This document shows, in pieces, positions 50,602 to 61,425 of a stretch of 64,000 nucleotides of DNA. The stretch is from contig NW_027478162.1 of the NCBI RefSeq assembly GCF_051020975.1, positions 17,918,001 to 17,982,000 on the forward strand, read 5' to 3'. The DNA comes from Osmia lignaria lignaria. Its lineage: Eukaryota; Arthropoda; Insecta; Hymenoptera; Megachilidae. How positions within the stretch are numbered: the first letter of the stretch is position 1; every line of letters starts with the position of its first letter. The translations under genes were made by a program, and so were the position numbers. The notes under the pieces were generated by a model. That model did no database searches, was not told the origin of the DNA, and saw nothing but the letters and a program-made list of their open reading frames with translations.

Positions 50602-51414
50602 GCGAAGCGAGCTATGGCAAAATGTTAAGAGACCTTATTTGTAGAGAATTAAGTTTCCTACTTTTTACGTTCTATGATATTTTTTGATCAGATGCGTAGT
50701 TCTCGAGATATATCAAGATATTTAAAAGTTCCGAAGCCGCACCAACATAATAGAGATACAGAAACACCGTGGCCCCTTTCTTTGAGATAACTCTGCACTA
50801 GTGCGAGCCGCAAATGCCACTTCCAGCTTAGCTGTGCAGAAGAAGAACAACAAGAAGAAGAAATATCTCGAAATATGTCCGTCAGGCCCCTCCCCTTGAG
50901 ATAAATCTGCACATATCTCGGAAACGAAGCGAGCTATGGCAAAATGTGAAGAGACCTTTTGTGTAGAGAATTAAGTTTCCTACTTTTTATCTTCTATGAT
51001 ATTTTTTGATCAGATGCGTAGTTCTCGAGATATATCAAGATATTTAAATGTTCCGAAGCCGCACCAACATAATAGAGATACAGAAACACCGTGGCCCCTC
51101 TCTTTGAGATAACTCTGCACTATTGCGAGCTGGAAATGACACTTCCAGTTTAGCTATGCAGAAGAAGAACAACAAGAAGAAGAAATATCTCGAAATATGT
51201 CCGTTAGGCCCCTTCCCTTGAGATAAATGTGCAAATATCTCGGAAACGAAGCGAGCTATGGCAAAATGTTAAGAGACCTTTTTTGTAGAGAATTAAGTTT
51301 CCTACTTTTTATGTTCTATGATATTTTTTGATCAGATGCGTAGTTCTCGAGATATATCAAGATATTTAAAAGTTCCGAAGCCGCACCAACATAATAGAGA
51401 TACAGAAACACCGT

Positions 51415-51441
51415 GGCCCCTTTCTTTGAGATAACTCTGCA
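51415..51441. repeat. Internal direct repeat, copy 1
   Basis: A 27-bp block starting GGCCCC and containing TTGAGATAACTCTGCA. It matches the block 114 bp downstream in the same monomer at 24 of 27 positions. The similarity extends weakly on both sides (GAAACACCGT against GAAATATGTCCGT upstream; GCGAGCT in both downstream). It suggests that the monomer contains an ancient internal duplication. Confidence 0.7.
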
Positions 51442-51484
51442 CTATTGCGAGCTGCAAATGCCACTTCCAGCTTAGCTGTGCAGA
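51436..51484. other. Nested inverted repeat (49-bp dyad) in the monomer
   Basis: Outer arms TCTGCAC and GTGCAGA are perfect 7-bp complements. Inside them, AGCTGCAA and TTCCAGCT pair at 7 of 8 positions (one C-C mismatch) around the loop ATGCCAC. The arms are separated by 7 and 5 unpaired bases. The element could form a hairpin in RNA or a cruciform in DNA. It recurs in most monomers, with arm variants described under findings. A function is not shown by the sequence; dyads and non-B DNA are a known theme in centromeric satellites. Confidence 0.7.
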
Positions 51485-51508
51485 AGAAGAACAACAAGAA
51501 GAAGAAAT
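51483..51508. repeat. GAA/CAA purine-rich tract
   Basis: A short run of GAA, CAA and AAG triplets is present in every monomer. It is the site of the four 3-bp deletions (319-bp monomers), as expected for replication slippage in a triplet run. On the minus strand it accounts for the serine/cysteine-rich stretch of the recurring open frame. Confidence 0.85.
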
Positions 51509-51528
51509 ATCTCGAAATATGTCCGTCA

Positions 51529-51555
51529 GGCCCCTTCCCTTGAGATAAATCTGCA
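51529..51555. repeat. Internal direct repeat, copy 2
   Basis: The second 27-bp block, starting GGCCCC and containing TTGAGATAAATCTGCA, lies 114 bp after copy 1. In many monomers of the left half this block is replaced by a form with CCAGTTCCTTTGAGCTG, one of the main markers of monomer type. Confidence 0.7.
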
Positions 51556-53365
51556 AATATCTCGGAAACGAAGCGAGCTATGGCAAAATGTTAAGCGACT
51601 TTATTTGTAGAGAATTAAGTTTCCTACTTTTTACGTTCTATGATATTTTTTAATCAGATGCGTAGTTCTCGAGATATATGAAGATATTTTAAAGTTCCGA
51701 AGCCGCACCAACATAATAGAGATACAGAAACACCGTGGGCCCTTTCTTCGAGATAACTCTGCACTATTGCGAGCTGCAAATGCCACTTCCAGCTTAGCTG
51801 TGCAGAGGAAGAACAACAAGAAGAAGAAATATCTCGAAATATGTCCGTCAGGCCAGTTCCTTTGAGGTGAATCTGCAAATATCTCGGAAACGAAGCGAGC
51901 TATGGCAAAATGTTAAGAGACCTTTTTTGTAGAGAATCATGTTTCCTACAATTTATGTTCTATGATATTTTTTGATCAGAAGCGTAGTTTTCGAGATATA
52001 TCGAGATATTTAAAAGTTCCGAAGCCGCACCAACATAATAGAGATACAGAAACACCGTGGCCCCTTTCTTTGAGATAACTCTGCACTAGTGCGAGCCGCA
52101 AATGCCACTTCCAGCTTAGCTGTGCAGAAGAAGAACAACAAGAAGAAGAAATATCTCGAAATATGTCCGTCAGGCCCCTTCCCTTGAGATAAATCTGCAA
52201 ATATCTCGGAAACGAAGCGAGCTATGGCAAAATGTTAAGCGACTTTATTTGTAGAGAATTAAGTTTCCTCCTTTTTACGTTCTATGATATTTTTTAATCA
52301 GATGCGTAGTTCTCGAGATATATAAAGATATTTTAAAGTTCCGAAGCCGCACCAACATAATAGAGATACAGAAACACCGTGGGCCCTTTCTTCGAGATAA
52401 CTCTGCACTATTGCGAGCTGCAAATGCCACTTCCAGCTTAGCTGTGCAGAGGAAGAACAACAAGAAGAAGAAATATCTCGAAATATGTCCGTCAGGCCAG
52501 TTCCTTTGAGGTGAATCTGCAAATATCTCGGAAACGAAGCGAGCTATGGCAAAATGTTAAGAGACCTTTTTTGTAGAGAATTAAGTTTCCTACTTTTCAT
52601 GTTCTATGATATTTTTTGATCAGATGCGTAGTTCTCGAGATATATCAAGATATTTAAAAGTTCCGAAGCCGCACCAACATAATAGAGATACAGAAACACC
52701 GTGGCCCCTTTCTTTGAGATATCTCTGCACTATTGCGAGCTGCAAATGCCACTTCCAGCTTAGCTGTGCAGAAGAAGAACAACAAGAAGAAGAATTATCT
52801 CGAAATATGTCCGTCAGGCCCCTTCCCTTGACATAAATCTGCAAATATCTCGGAAACGAAGCGAGCTATGGCAAAATGTTAAGAGACCTTATTTGTAGAG
52901 AATTAAGTTTCCTACTTTTTACGTTCTATGATATTCTTTGATCAGATGCGTAGTTCTCGAGATATATCAAGATATTTAAAAGTTCCGAAACCGCACCAAC
53001 ATAATAGAGATACAGAAACACCGTGGCCCCTTTCTTTGAGATATCTCTGCACTATTGCGAGCTGCAAACGCCACTTCCAGCTTAGCTGTGCAGAAGAAGA
53101 ACAACAAGAAGAAGAAATATCTCGAAATATGTCCGTCAGGCCCCTTCCCTTGACATAAATCTGCAAATATCTCGGAAGCGAAGCGAGCTATGGCAAAATG
53201 TTAAGAGACCTTATTTGTAGAGAATTAAGTTTCCTACTTTTTACGTTCTATGATATTTTTTGATCAGATGCGTAGTTCTCGAGATATATCAAGATATTTA
53301 AAAGTTCCGAAGCCGCACCAACATAATATAGATACAGAAACACCGTGGCCCCTTTCTTTGAGATA
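51545..53365. repeat. Duplication, copy 1 (offset 3,220 bp)
   Basis: About 1.82 kb matching 54,765-56,585 at ten monomers' distance, with one difference seen (C at 52,270, A at 55,490). It contains the dimer in which units with TTTTTTAATCAG, GATATTTTAAAG and GTGGGCCC (51654 and 52298) alternate with an ordinary unit (51976). Confidence 0.9.
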
Positions 53366-53419
53366 ACTCTGCACTATTGCGAGCTGCAAATGCCACTTCC
53401 AGCTTAGCTGTGCAGAGGA

Positions 53420-54787
53420 AGAACAACAAGAAGAAGAAATATCTCGAAATATGTCCGTCAGGCCCCTTCCCTTGAGATAAATCTGCAAATATCTCGGAAA
53501 CGAAGAGAGCTATGGCAAAATGTTCAGAGACCTTTTTTGTAGAGAATTAAGTTTCCTACTTTTCATGTTCTATGATATTTTTTGATCAGATGCGTAGTTC
53601 TCGAGATATATCAAGATATTTAAAAGTTCCGAAGCCGCACCAACATAATAGAGATACAGAAACACCGTGGCCCCTTTCTTTGAGATAACTCTGCACTAGT
53701 GCGAGCCGCAAATGCCACTTCCAGCTTAGCTGTGCAGAAGAAGAGCAACAAGAAGAAGAAATATCTCGAAATATGTCCGTCAGGCCCCTTCCCTTGAGAT
53801 AAATCTGCAAATATCTCGGAAACGAAGCGAGCTATGGCAAAATGTTAAGAGACCTTTTTTGTAGAGAATTAAGTTTCCTACTTTTTATGTTCTATGATAT
53901 TTTTTGATCAGATGCGTAGTTCTCGAGATATATCAAGATATTTAAAAGTTCCGAAGCCGCACCAACATAATAGAGATACAGAAACACCGTGGCCCCTTTC
54001 TTTGAGATATCTCTGCACTATTGCGAGCTGGAAATGCCACTTCCAGTTTAGCTGTGCAGAAGAAGAACAACAAGAAGAAGAAATATCTCGGAATATGTCC
54101 GTTGGGCCCCTTCCCTTGAGATAAATCTGCAAATATCTCGGAAACGAAGCGAGCTATGGCAAAATGTTAAGAGACCTTTTTTGTAGAGAATTAAGTTTCC
54201 TACTTTTTATGTTCTATGATATTTTTTGATCAGATGCGCAGTTCTCGAGATATATCAAGATATTTAAAAGTTCCGAAGCCGCACCAACATAATAGAGATA
54301 CAGAAACACCGTGGCCCCTTTCTTTGAGATAACTCTGCACTAGTGCGAGCCGCAAATGCCACTTCCAGCTTAGCTGTGCAGAAGAAGAACAACAAGAAGA
54401 AGAAATATCTCGAAATATGTCCGTCAGGCCCCTTCCCTTGACATAAATCTGCAAATATCTCGGAAACGAAGCGAGCTATGGCAAAATGTTAAGAGACCTT
54501 ATTTGTAGAGAATTAAGTTTCCTACTTTTTACGTTCTATGATATTTTTTGATCAGATGCGTAGTTCTCGAGATATATCAAGATATTTAAAAGTTCCGAAA
54601 CCGCACCAACATAATAGAGATACAGAAACACCGTGGCCCCTGTCTTTGAGATATCTCTGCACTATTGCGAGCTGCAAATGCCACTTCCAGCTTAGCTGTG
54701 CAGAAGAAGAACAACAAGAAGAAGAAATATCTCGAAATATGTCCGTCAGGCCCCTTCCCTTGACATAAATCTGCAAATATCTCGGAA
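53420..54787. repeat. Duplication, copy 2 (offset 4,186 bp)
   Basis: Partner of 49,234-50,601. It is joined at 54,765-54,787 to the second copy of the 3,220-bp-offset block, so the array here is a concatenation of copied segments. Confidence 0.9.
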
Positions 54788-56585
54788 ACGAAGCGAGCTA
54801 TGGCAAAATGTTAAGCGACTTTATTTGTAGAGAATTAAGTTTCCTACTTTTTACGTTCTATGATATTTTTTAATCAGATGCGTAGTTCTCGAGATATATG
54901 AAGATATTTTAAAGTTCCGAAGCCGCACCAACATAATAGAGATACAGAAACACCGTGGGCCCTTTCTTCGAGATAACTCTGCACTATTGCGAGCTGCAAA
55001 TGCCACTTCCAGCTTAGCTGTGCAGAGGAAGAACAACAAGAAGAAGAAATATCTCGAAATATGTCCGTCAGGCCAGTTCCTTTGAGGTGAATCTGCAAAT
55101 ATCTCGGAAACGAAGCGAGCTATGGCAAAATGTTAAGAGACCTTTTTTGTAGAGAATCATGTTTCCTACAATTTATGTTCTATGATATTTTTTGATCAGA
55201 AGCGTAGTTTTCGAGATATATCGAGATATTTAAAAGTTCCGAAGCCGCACCAACATAATAGAGATACAGAAACACCGTGGCCCCTTTCTTTGAGATAACT
55301 CTGCACTAGTGCGAGCCGCAAATGCCACTTCCAGCTTAGCTGTGCAGAAGAAGAACAACAAGAAGAAGAAATATCTCGAAATATGTCCGTCAGGCCCCTT
55401 CCCTTGAGATAAATCTGCAAATATCTCGGAAACGAAGCGAGCTATGGCAAAATGTTAAGCGACTTTATTTGTAGAGAATTAAGTTTCCTACTTTTTACGT
55501 TCTATGATATTTTTTAATCAGATGCGTAGTTCTCGAGATATATAAAGATATTTTAAAGTTCCGAAGCCGCACCAACATAATAGAGATACAGAAACACCGT
55601 GGGCCCTTTCTTCGAGATAACTCTGCACTATTGCGAGCTGCAAATGCCACTTCCAGCTTAGCTGTGCAGAGGAAGAACAACAAGAAGAAGAAATATCTCG
55701 AAATATGTCCGTCAGGCCAGTTCCTTTGAGGTGAATCTGCAAATATCTCGGAAACGAAGCGAGCTATGGCAAAATGTTAAGAGACCTTTTTTGTAGAGAA
55801 TTAAGTTTCCTACTTTTCATGTTCTATGATATTTTTTGATCAGATGCGTAGTTCTCGAGATATATCAAGATATTTAAAAGTTCCGAAGCCGCACCAACAT
55901 AATAGAGATACAGAAACACCGTGGCCCCTTTCTTTGAGATATCTCTGCACTATTGCGAGCTGCAAATGCCACTTCCAGCTTAGCTGTGCAGAAGAAGAAC
56001 AACAAGAAGAAGAATTATCTCGAAATATGTCCGTCAGGCCCCTTCCCTTGACATAAATCTGCAAATATCTCGGAAACGAAGCGAGCTATGGCAAAATGTT
56101 AAGAGACCTTATTTGTAGAGAATTAAGTTTCCTACTTTTTACGTTCTATGATATTCTTTGATCAGATGCGTAGTTCTCGAGATATATCAAGATATTTAAA
56201 AGTTCCGAAACCGCACCAACATAATAGAGATACAGAAACACCGTGGCCCCTTTCTTTGAGATATCTCTGCACTATTGCGAGCTGCAAACGCCACTTCCAG
56301 CTTAGCTGTGCAGAAGAAGAACAACAAGAAGAAGAAATATCTCGAAATATGTCCGTCAGGCCCCTTCCCTTGACATAAATCTGCAAATATCTCGGAAGCG
56401 AAGCGAGCTATGGCAAAATGTTAAGAGACCTTATTTGTAGAGAATTAAGTTTCCTACTTTTTACGTTCTATGATATTTTTTGATCAGATGCGTAGTTCTC
56501 GAGATATATCAAGATATTTAAAAGTTCCGAAGCCGCACCAACATAATATAGATACAGAAACACCGTGGCCCCTTTCTTTGAGATA
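54765..56585. repeat. Duplication, copy 2 (offset 3,220 bp)
   Basis: Partner of 51,545-53,365. It ends inside the chimeric monomer 56484, where the sequence switches to that of the 49722/53908 type. Confidence 0.9.
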
Positions 56586-56805
56586 TCTCTGCACTATTGC
56601 GAGCTGGAAATGCCACTTCCAGTTTAGCTGTGCAGAAGAAGAACAACAAGAAGAAGAAATATCTCGGAATATGTCCGTTGGGCCCCTTCCCTTGAGATAA
56701 ATCTGCAAATATCTCGGAAACGAAGCGAGCTATGGCAAAATGTTAAGAGACCTTTTTTGTAGAGAATTAAGTTTCCTACTTTTTATGTTCTATGATATTT
56801 TTTGA
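56484..56805. repeat. Chimeric monomer
   Basis: The left part has AATATAGATAC (56,545-56,555), as in monomer 53264. The right part has GAGATATCTC, GCTGGAAATG and GTTGGGCCCC, as in 49722 and 53908. The switch lies between about 56,550 and 56,585, and the downstream sequence continues as after 49722/53908. This is a recombination junction inside a monomer. Confidence 0.85.
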
Positions 56806-59697
56806 TCAGATGCGCAGTTCTCGAGATATATCAAGATATTTAAAAGTTCCGAAGCCGCACCAACATAATAGAGATACAGAAACACCGTGGCCCCTTTCTT
56901 TGAGATAACTCTGCACTAGTGCGAGCCGCAAATGCCACTTCCAGCTTAGCTGTGCAGAAGAAGAACAACAAGAAGAAGAAATATCTCGAAATATGTCCGT
57001 CAGGCCCCTTCCCTTGACATAAATCTGCAAATATCTCGGAAACGAAGCGAGCTATGGCAAAATGTTAAGAGACCTTATTTGTAGAGAATTAAGTTTCCTA
57101 CTTTTTACGTTCTATGATATTTTTTGATCAGATGCGTAGTTCTCGAGATATATCAAGATATTTAAAAGTTCCGAAACCGCACCAACATAATAGAGATACA
57201 GAAACACCGTGGCCCCTGTCTTTGAGATATCTCTGCACTATTGCGAGCTGCAAATGCCACTTCCAGCTTAGCTGTGCAGAAGAAGAACAACAAGAAGAAG
57301 AAATATCTCGAAATATGTCCGTCAGGCCCCTTCCCTTGACATAAATCTGCAAATATCTCGGAAGCGAAGCGAGCTATGGCAAAATGTTAAGAGACCTTAT
57401 TTGTAGAGAATTAAGTTTCCTACTTTTTACGTTCTATGATATTTTTTGATCAGATGCGTAGTTCTCGAGATATATCAAGATATTTAAAAGTTCCGAAGCC
57501 GCACCAACATAATAGAGATACAGAAACACCGTGGCCCCTTTCTTTGAGATAACTCTGCACTAGTGCGAGCCGCAAATGCCACTTCCAGCTTAGCTGTGCA
57601 GAAGAAGAACAACAAGAAGAAGAAATATCTCGAAATATGTCCGTCAGGCCCCTTCCCTTGAGATAAATCTGCACATATCTCGGAAACGAAGCGAGCTATG
57701 GCAAAATGTGAAGAGACCTTTTGTGTAGAGAATTAAGTTTCCTACTTTTTATCTTCTATGATATTTTTTGATCAGATGCGTAGTTCTCGAGATATATCAA
57801 GATATTTAAATGTTCCGAAGCCGCACCAACATAATAGAGATACAGAAACACCGTGGCCCCTCTCTTTGAGATAACTCTGCACTATTGCGAGCTGGAAATG
57901 ACACTTCCAGTTTAGCTATGCAGAAGAAGAACAACAAGAAGAAGAAATATCTCGAAATATGTCCGTTAGGCCCCTTCCCTTGAGATAAATGTGCAAATAT
58001 CTCGGAAACGAAGCGAGCTATGGCAAAATGTTAAGAGACCTTTTTTGTAGAGAATTAAGTTTCCTACTTTTTATGTTCTATGATATTTTTTGATCAGATG
58101 CGTAGTTCTCGAGATATATCAAGATATTTAAAAGTTCCGAAGCCGCACCAACATAATAGAGATACAGAAACACCGTGGCCCCTTTCTTTGAGATAACTCT
58201 GCACTATTGCGAGCTGCAAATGCCACTTCCAGCTTAGCTGTGCAGAAGAAGAACAACAAGAAGAAGAAATATCTCGAAATATGTCCGTCAGGCCCCTTCC
58301 CTTGAGATAAATCTGCAAATATCTCGGAAACGAAGCGAGCTATGGCAAAATGTTAAGCGACTTTATTTGTAGAGAATTAAGTTTCCTACTTTTTACGTTC
58401 TATGATATTTTTTAATCAGATGCGTAGTTCTCGAGATATATGAAGATATTTTAAAGTTCCGAAGCCGCACCAACATAATAGAGATACAGAAACACCGTGG
58501 GCCCTTTCTTCGAGATAACTCTGCACTATTGCGAGCTGCAAATGCCACTTCCAGCTTAGCTGTGCAGAGGAAGAACAACAAGAAGAAGAAATATCTCGAA
58601 ATATGTCCGTCAGGCCAGTTCCTTTGAGGTGAATCTGCAAATATCTCGGAAACGAAGCGAGCTATGGCAAAATGTTAAGAGACCTTTTTTGTAGAGAATC
58701 ATGTTTCCTACAATTTATGTTCTATGATATTTTTTGATCAGAAGCGTAGTTTTCGAGATATATCGAGATATTTAAAAGTTCCGAAGCCGCACCAACATAA
58801 TAGAGATACAGAAACACCGTGGCCCCTTTCTTTGAGATAACTCTGCACTAGTGCGAGCCGCAAATGCCACTTCCAGCTTAGCTGTGCAGAAGAAGAACAA
58901 CAAGAAGAAGAAATATCTCGAAATATGTCCGTCAGGCCCCTTCCCTTGAGATAAATCTGCAAATATCTCGGAAACGAAGCGAGCTATGGCAAAATGTTAA
59001 GCGACTTTATTTGTAGAGAATTAAGTTTCCTACTTTTTACGTTCTATGATATTTTTTAATCAGATGCGTAGTTCTCGAGATATATAAAGATATTTTAAAG
59101 TTCCGAAGCCGCACCAACATAATAGAGATACAGAAACACCGTGGGCCCTTTCTTCGAGATAACTCTGCACTATTGCGAGCTGCAAATGCCACTTCCAGCT
59201 TAGCTGTGCAGAGGAAGAAGAACAAGAAGAAGAAATATCTCGAAATATGTCCGTCAGGCCAGTTCCTTTGAGGTGAATCTGCAAATATCTCGGAAACGAA
59301 GCGAGCTATGGCAAAATGTTAAGAGACCTTTTTTGTAGAGAATTAAGTTTCCTACTTTTCATGTTCTATGATATTTTTTGATCAGATGCGTAGTTCTCGA
59401 GATATATCAAGATATTTAAAAGTTCCGAAGCCGCACCAACATAATAGAGATACAGAAACACCGTGGCCCCTTTCTTTGAGATATCTCTGCACTATTGCGG
59501 GCTGCAAATGCCACTTCCAGCTTAGCTGTGCAGAAGAAGAACAACAAGAAGAAGAAATATCTCGAAATATGTCCGTCAGGCCCCTTCCCTTGACATAAAT
59601 CTGCAAATATCTCGGAAGCGAAGCGAGCTATGGCAAAATGTTAAGAGACCTTATTTGTAGAGAATTAAGTTTCCTACTTTTTACGTTCTATGATATT
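56550..59697. repeat. Long duplication, copy 2 (offset 6,762 bp)
   Basis: Partner of 49,788-52,935, starting at the chimeric monomer. Private changes include GAGGAAGAAGAACAAG near 59,217 and GCGGGCTGC near 59,500. The minus-strand frame of unit 57772 is broken by the same TAG as in unit 51010. Confidence 0.9.
57114..57344 (+). other. Recurrent 76-codon plus-strand open frame, probably not a gene
   Basis: This is the representative of 18 monomers in which a plus-strand frame starting at a real ATG (ATGATATTTTTTGATCAG) stays open for 76 codons. In most monomers a TAA within GAGATAACTC closes it; here the sequence is GAGATATCTC. The peptide has a glutamate/glutamine run (EEEQQEEE) from the GAA/CAA tract and no domain I recognise. 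It overlaps the minus-strand frame of the same monomer almost completely. Its distribution follows the satellite subfamily rather than any gene-like context. Confidence 0.7.
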
Positions 59698-60796
59698 TTT
59701 TGATCAGATGCGTAGTTCTCGAGATATATCAAGATATCTAAAAGTTCCGAAGCCGCACCAACATAATAGAGATACAGAAACACCGTGGCCCCTTTCTTCG
59801 AGATAACTCTGCACTATTGCGAGCTGCAAGTGCCACTTCCAGCTTAGCTGTGCAGAAGAAGAACAACAAGAAGAAGAAATATCTCGAAAAATGTCCGTCA
59901 GGCCCCTTCCCTTGAGATAAATCTGCAAATATCTCGGAAACGAAGCGAGCTATGGCAAAATGTTAAGAGACCTTATTTGTAGAGAATTAAGTTTCCTACT
60001 TTTTATGTTCTATGATATTTTTTGATCAGATGCGTAGTTCTCGAGATATATCAAGATATTTAAAAGTTCCTAAGCCGCACCAACATAATAGAGATACAGA
60101 AACACCGTGGCCCGTTTCTTTGAGATAACTCTGCGCTATTGCGAGCTGGAAATGCCACTTCCAGTTTAGCTGTGCAGAAGAAGAACAACAAGAAGAGGAA
60201 ATATCTCGAAATATGTCCGTCAGGCCCCTTCCCTTGAGATATATCTGCAAATATCTCGGAAACGAAACGAGCTATGGCAAAATGTTAAGAGACCTTTTTT
60301 GTAGAGAATTATGTTTCCTACAATTTATGTTCTATGATATTTTTTGATCAGAAGCGTAGTTTTCGAGATATATCGAGATATTTAAAAGATCCGAAGCTGC
60401 ACCAACATAATAGAGATACAGAAACACCGTGGCCCCTTTCTTTGAGATAACTCTGCACTAGTGCGAGCCGCAAATGCCGCTTCCAGCTTAGCTGTGCAGA
60501 AGAAGAACAACAAGAAGAAGAAATATCTCGAAATATGTCCGTCAGGCCCCTTCCCTCGAGATAAATCTGCAAATATCTCGGAAACGAAGCGAGCTATGGC
60601 AAAATGTTAAGAGACCTTTTTTGTAGAGAATTAAGTTTCCTACTTTTTATGTTCTATGATATTTTTTGATCGGATGCGTAGTTCTCGAGATATATCAAGA
60701 TATTTAAAAGTTCCGAAGCCGCACCAACATAATAGAGATACAGAAACACCGTGGCCCCTTTCTTTGAGATAACTATGCACTATTGCGAGCTGCAAA

Positions 60797-61425
60797 TGCC
60801 ACTTCCAGCTTAGCTGTGCAGAAGAAGAACAACAAGAAGAAGAAATATCTGGAAATATGTCCGTCAGGCCCCTTCCCTTGAGATAAATCTGCAAATATCT
60901 CGGAAACGAAGCGAGCTACGGCAAAATGTTAAGAGACCTTTTTTGTAGAGAATTATATTTCCCACAATTTAGGTTCTATGATATTTTTTGATCAGAAGCG
61001 AAGTTTTCGAGATATATCGAGATATTTACAAGATCCGAAGCCGCACCAACATAATAGAGATACAGAAACACCGTGGCCCCTTTCTTTGAGATAACTCTGC
61101 ACTATTGCGAGCTGCATATGCCACTTCCAGCTTAGCTGTGCAAAAGAAGAACAACAAGAAGAAGAAATATCTCGAAATATGTCCGTCAGGCCCCTTCCTT
61201 GAGATAAATCTGCAAATATCTCGGAAACGAGGCGAGCTATGGCAAAATGTTAAGAGAACTTTTTTGTAGAGCATTAAGTTTCCTACTTTTTATGTTCTAT
61301 GATATTTTTTGATCAGATGCGTAGTTCTCGAGATATATCAAGATATCTAAAAGTTCCGAAGCCGCACCAACATAATAGAGATACAGAAACACCGTGGCCC
61401 CTTTCTTCGAGATAACTCTGCACTA
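60797..61425. repeat. Duplication, copy 1 (offset 2,575 bp)
   Basis: Matches 63,372-64,000 at eight monomers minus one base. It includes the 1-bp deletion CCCCTTCCTTGAG. Two differences seen: GCGAAGTTTTCG against GCGTAGTTTTCG, and ACGAGGCGAG against ACGAAGCGAG. Confidence 0.9.
61189..61203. other. 1-bp deletion in the C run (321-bp monomer)
   Basis: GGCCCCTTCCTTGAG replaces GGCCCCTTCCCTTGAG. The same deletion is at 63,764-63,778, so it is shared by descent. It shifts the minus-strand frame. Confidence 0.9.

Larger units (their letters stand above)
51332..51556 (-). other. Recurrent 74-codon open frame, probably not a gene
   Basis: This is the representative copy of a minus-strand frame open in about 174 of 198 monomers. 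It begins at TTG, not ATG, and ends at a TGA inside the TGATCA site. The predicted peptide has an SSSCCSSS stretch (from the GAA/CAA tract) and a cysteine/tryptophan-rich LLCWCGFG segment; I recognise no domain. When the terminal TGA is lost (for example at 2,735, 20,745, 49,078 and 60,670) the frame extends ten codons. Because 322 leaves a remainder of 1 on division by 3, the frame cannot join across monomers. Stops, frameshifts and start loss in about 24 copies argue against selection. Most likely it is a by-product of homogenisation. Confidence 0.75.
51332..51653. repeat. Reference monomer (322 bp) with anatomy
   Basis: This unit is close to the commonest form and serves as a map. TGATCA (a BclI site) spans its left boundary at 51,329-51,334. 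CTCGAG (XhoI) lies at 51,346-51,351, and the CCGAAGCCGCACC block follows near 51,375. The first GGCCCC/GAGATAA block is at 51,415-51,441, a nested dyad at 51,436-51,484, the GAA/CAA tract at 51,483-51,508, a 14-bp near-palindrome at 51,507-51,520 and the second GGCCCC/GAGATAA block at 51,529-51,555. The CGGAAACGAAGCGAGC block and the T-rich end complete it. Elsewhere the left part alternates between two linked forms: AGTTTCCTAC-TTTTT with GATGCGTAGTTCTCGAG, and TGTTTCCTAC-AATTT with GAAGCGTAGTTTTCGAG. Confidence 0.95.
49788..52935. repeat. Long duplication, copy 1 (offset 6,762 bp)
   Basis: About 3.1 kb, ten monomers, matching 56,550-59,697 at 21 monomers' distance with roughly six or seven differences (for example 50,180, 50,891, 52,270 and 52,794). 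Ordered markers include CCCCTGTCTTT, GAAGCGAAGC, GCACATATC, CTTTTGTGTAG, TTTAAATGTTCC, TAGCTATGC and TTTTTTAATCAG. Unit 51010 carries an in-frame TAG for the minus-strand frame at 51,154-51,156. Confidence 0.9.

Noticed and set aside
51507..51520. 14-bp near-palindrome ATATCTCGAAATAT as a protein-binding operator
   Set aside because: It pairs at 12 of 14 positions around TCGA, but AT-rich palindromes of this size are common by chance in such sequence, and nothing nearby supports regulated transcription.
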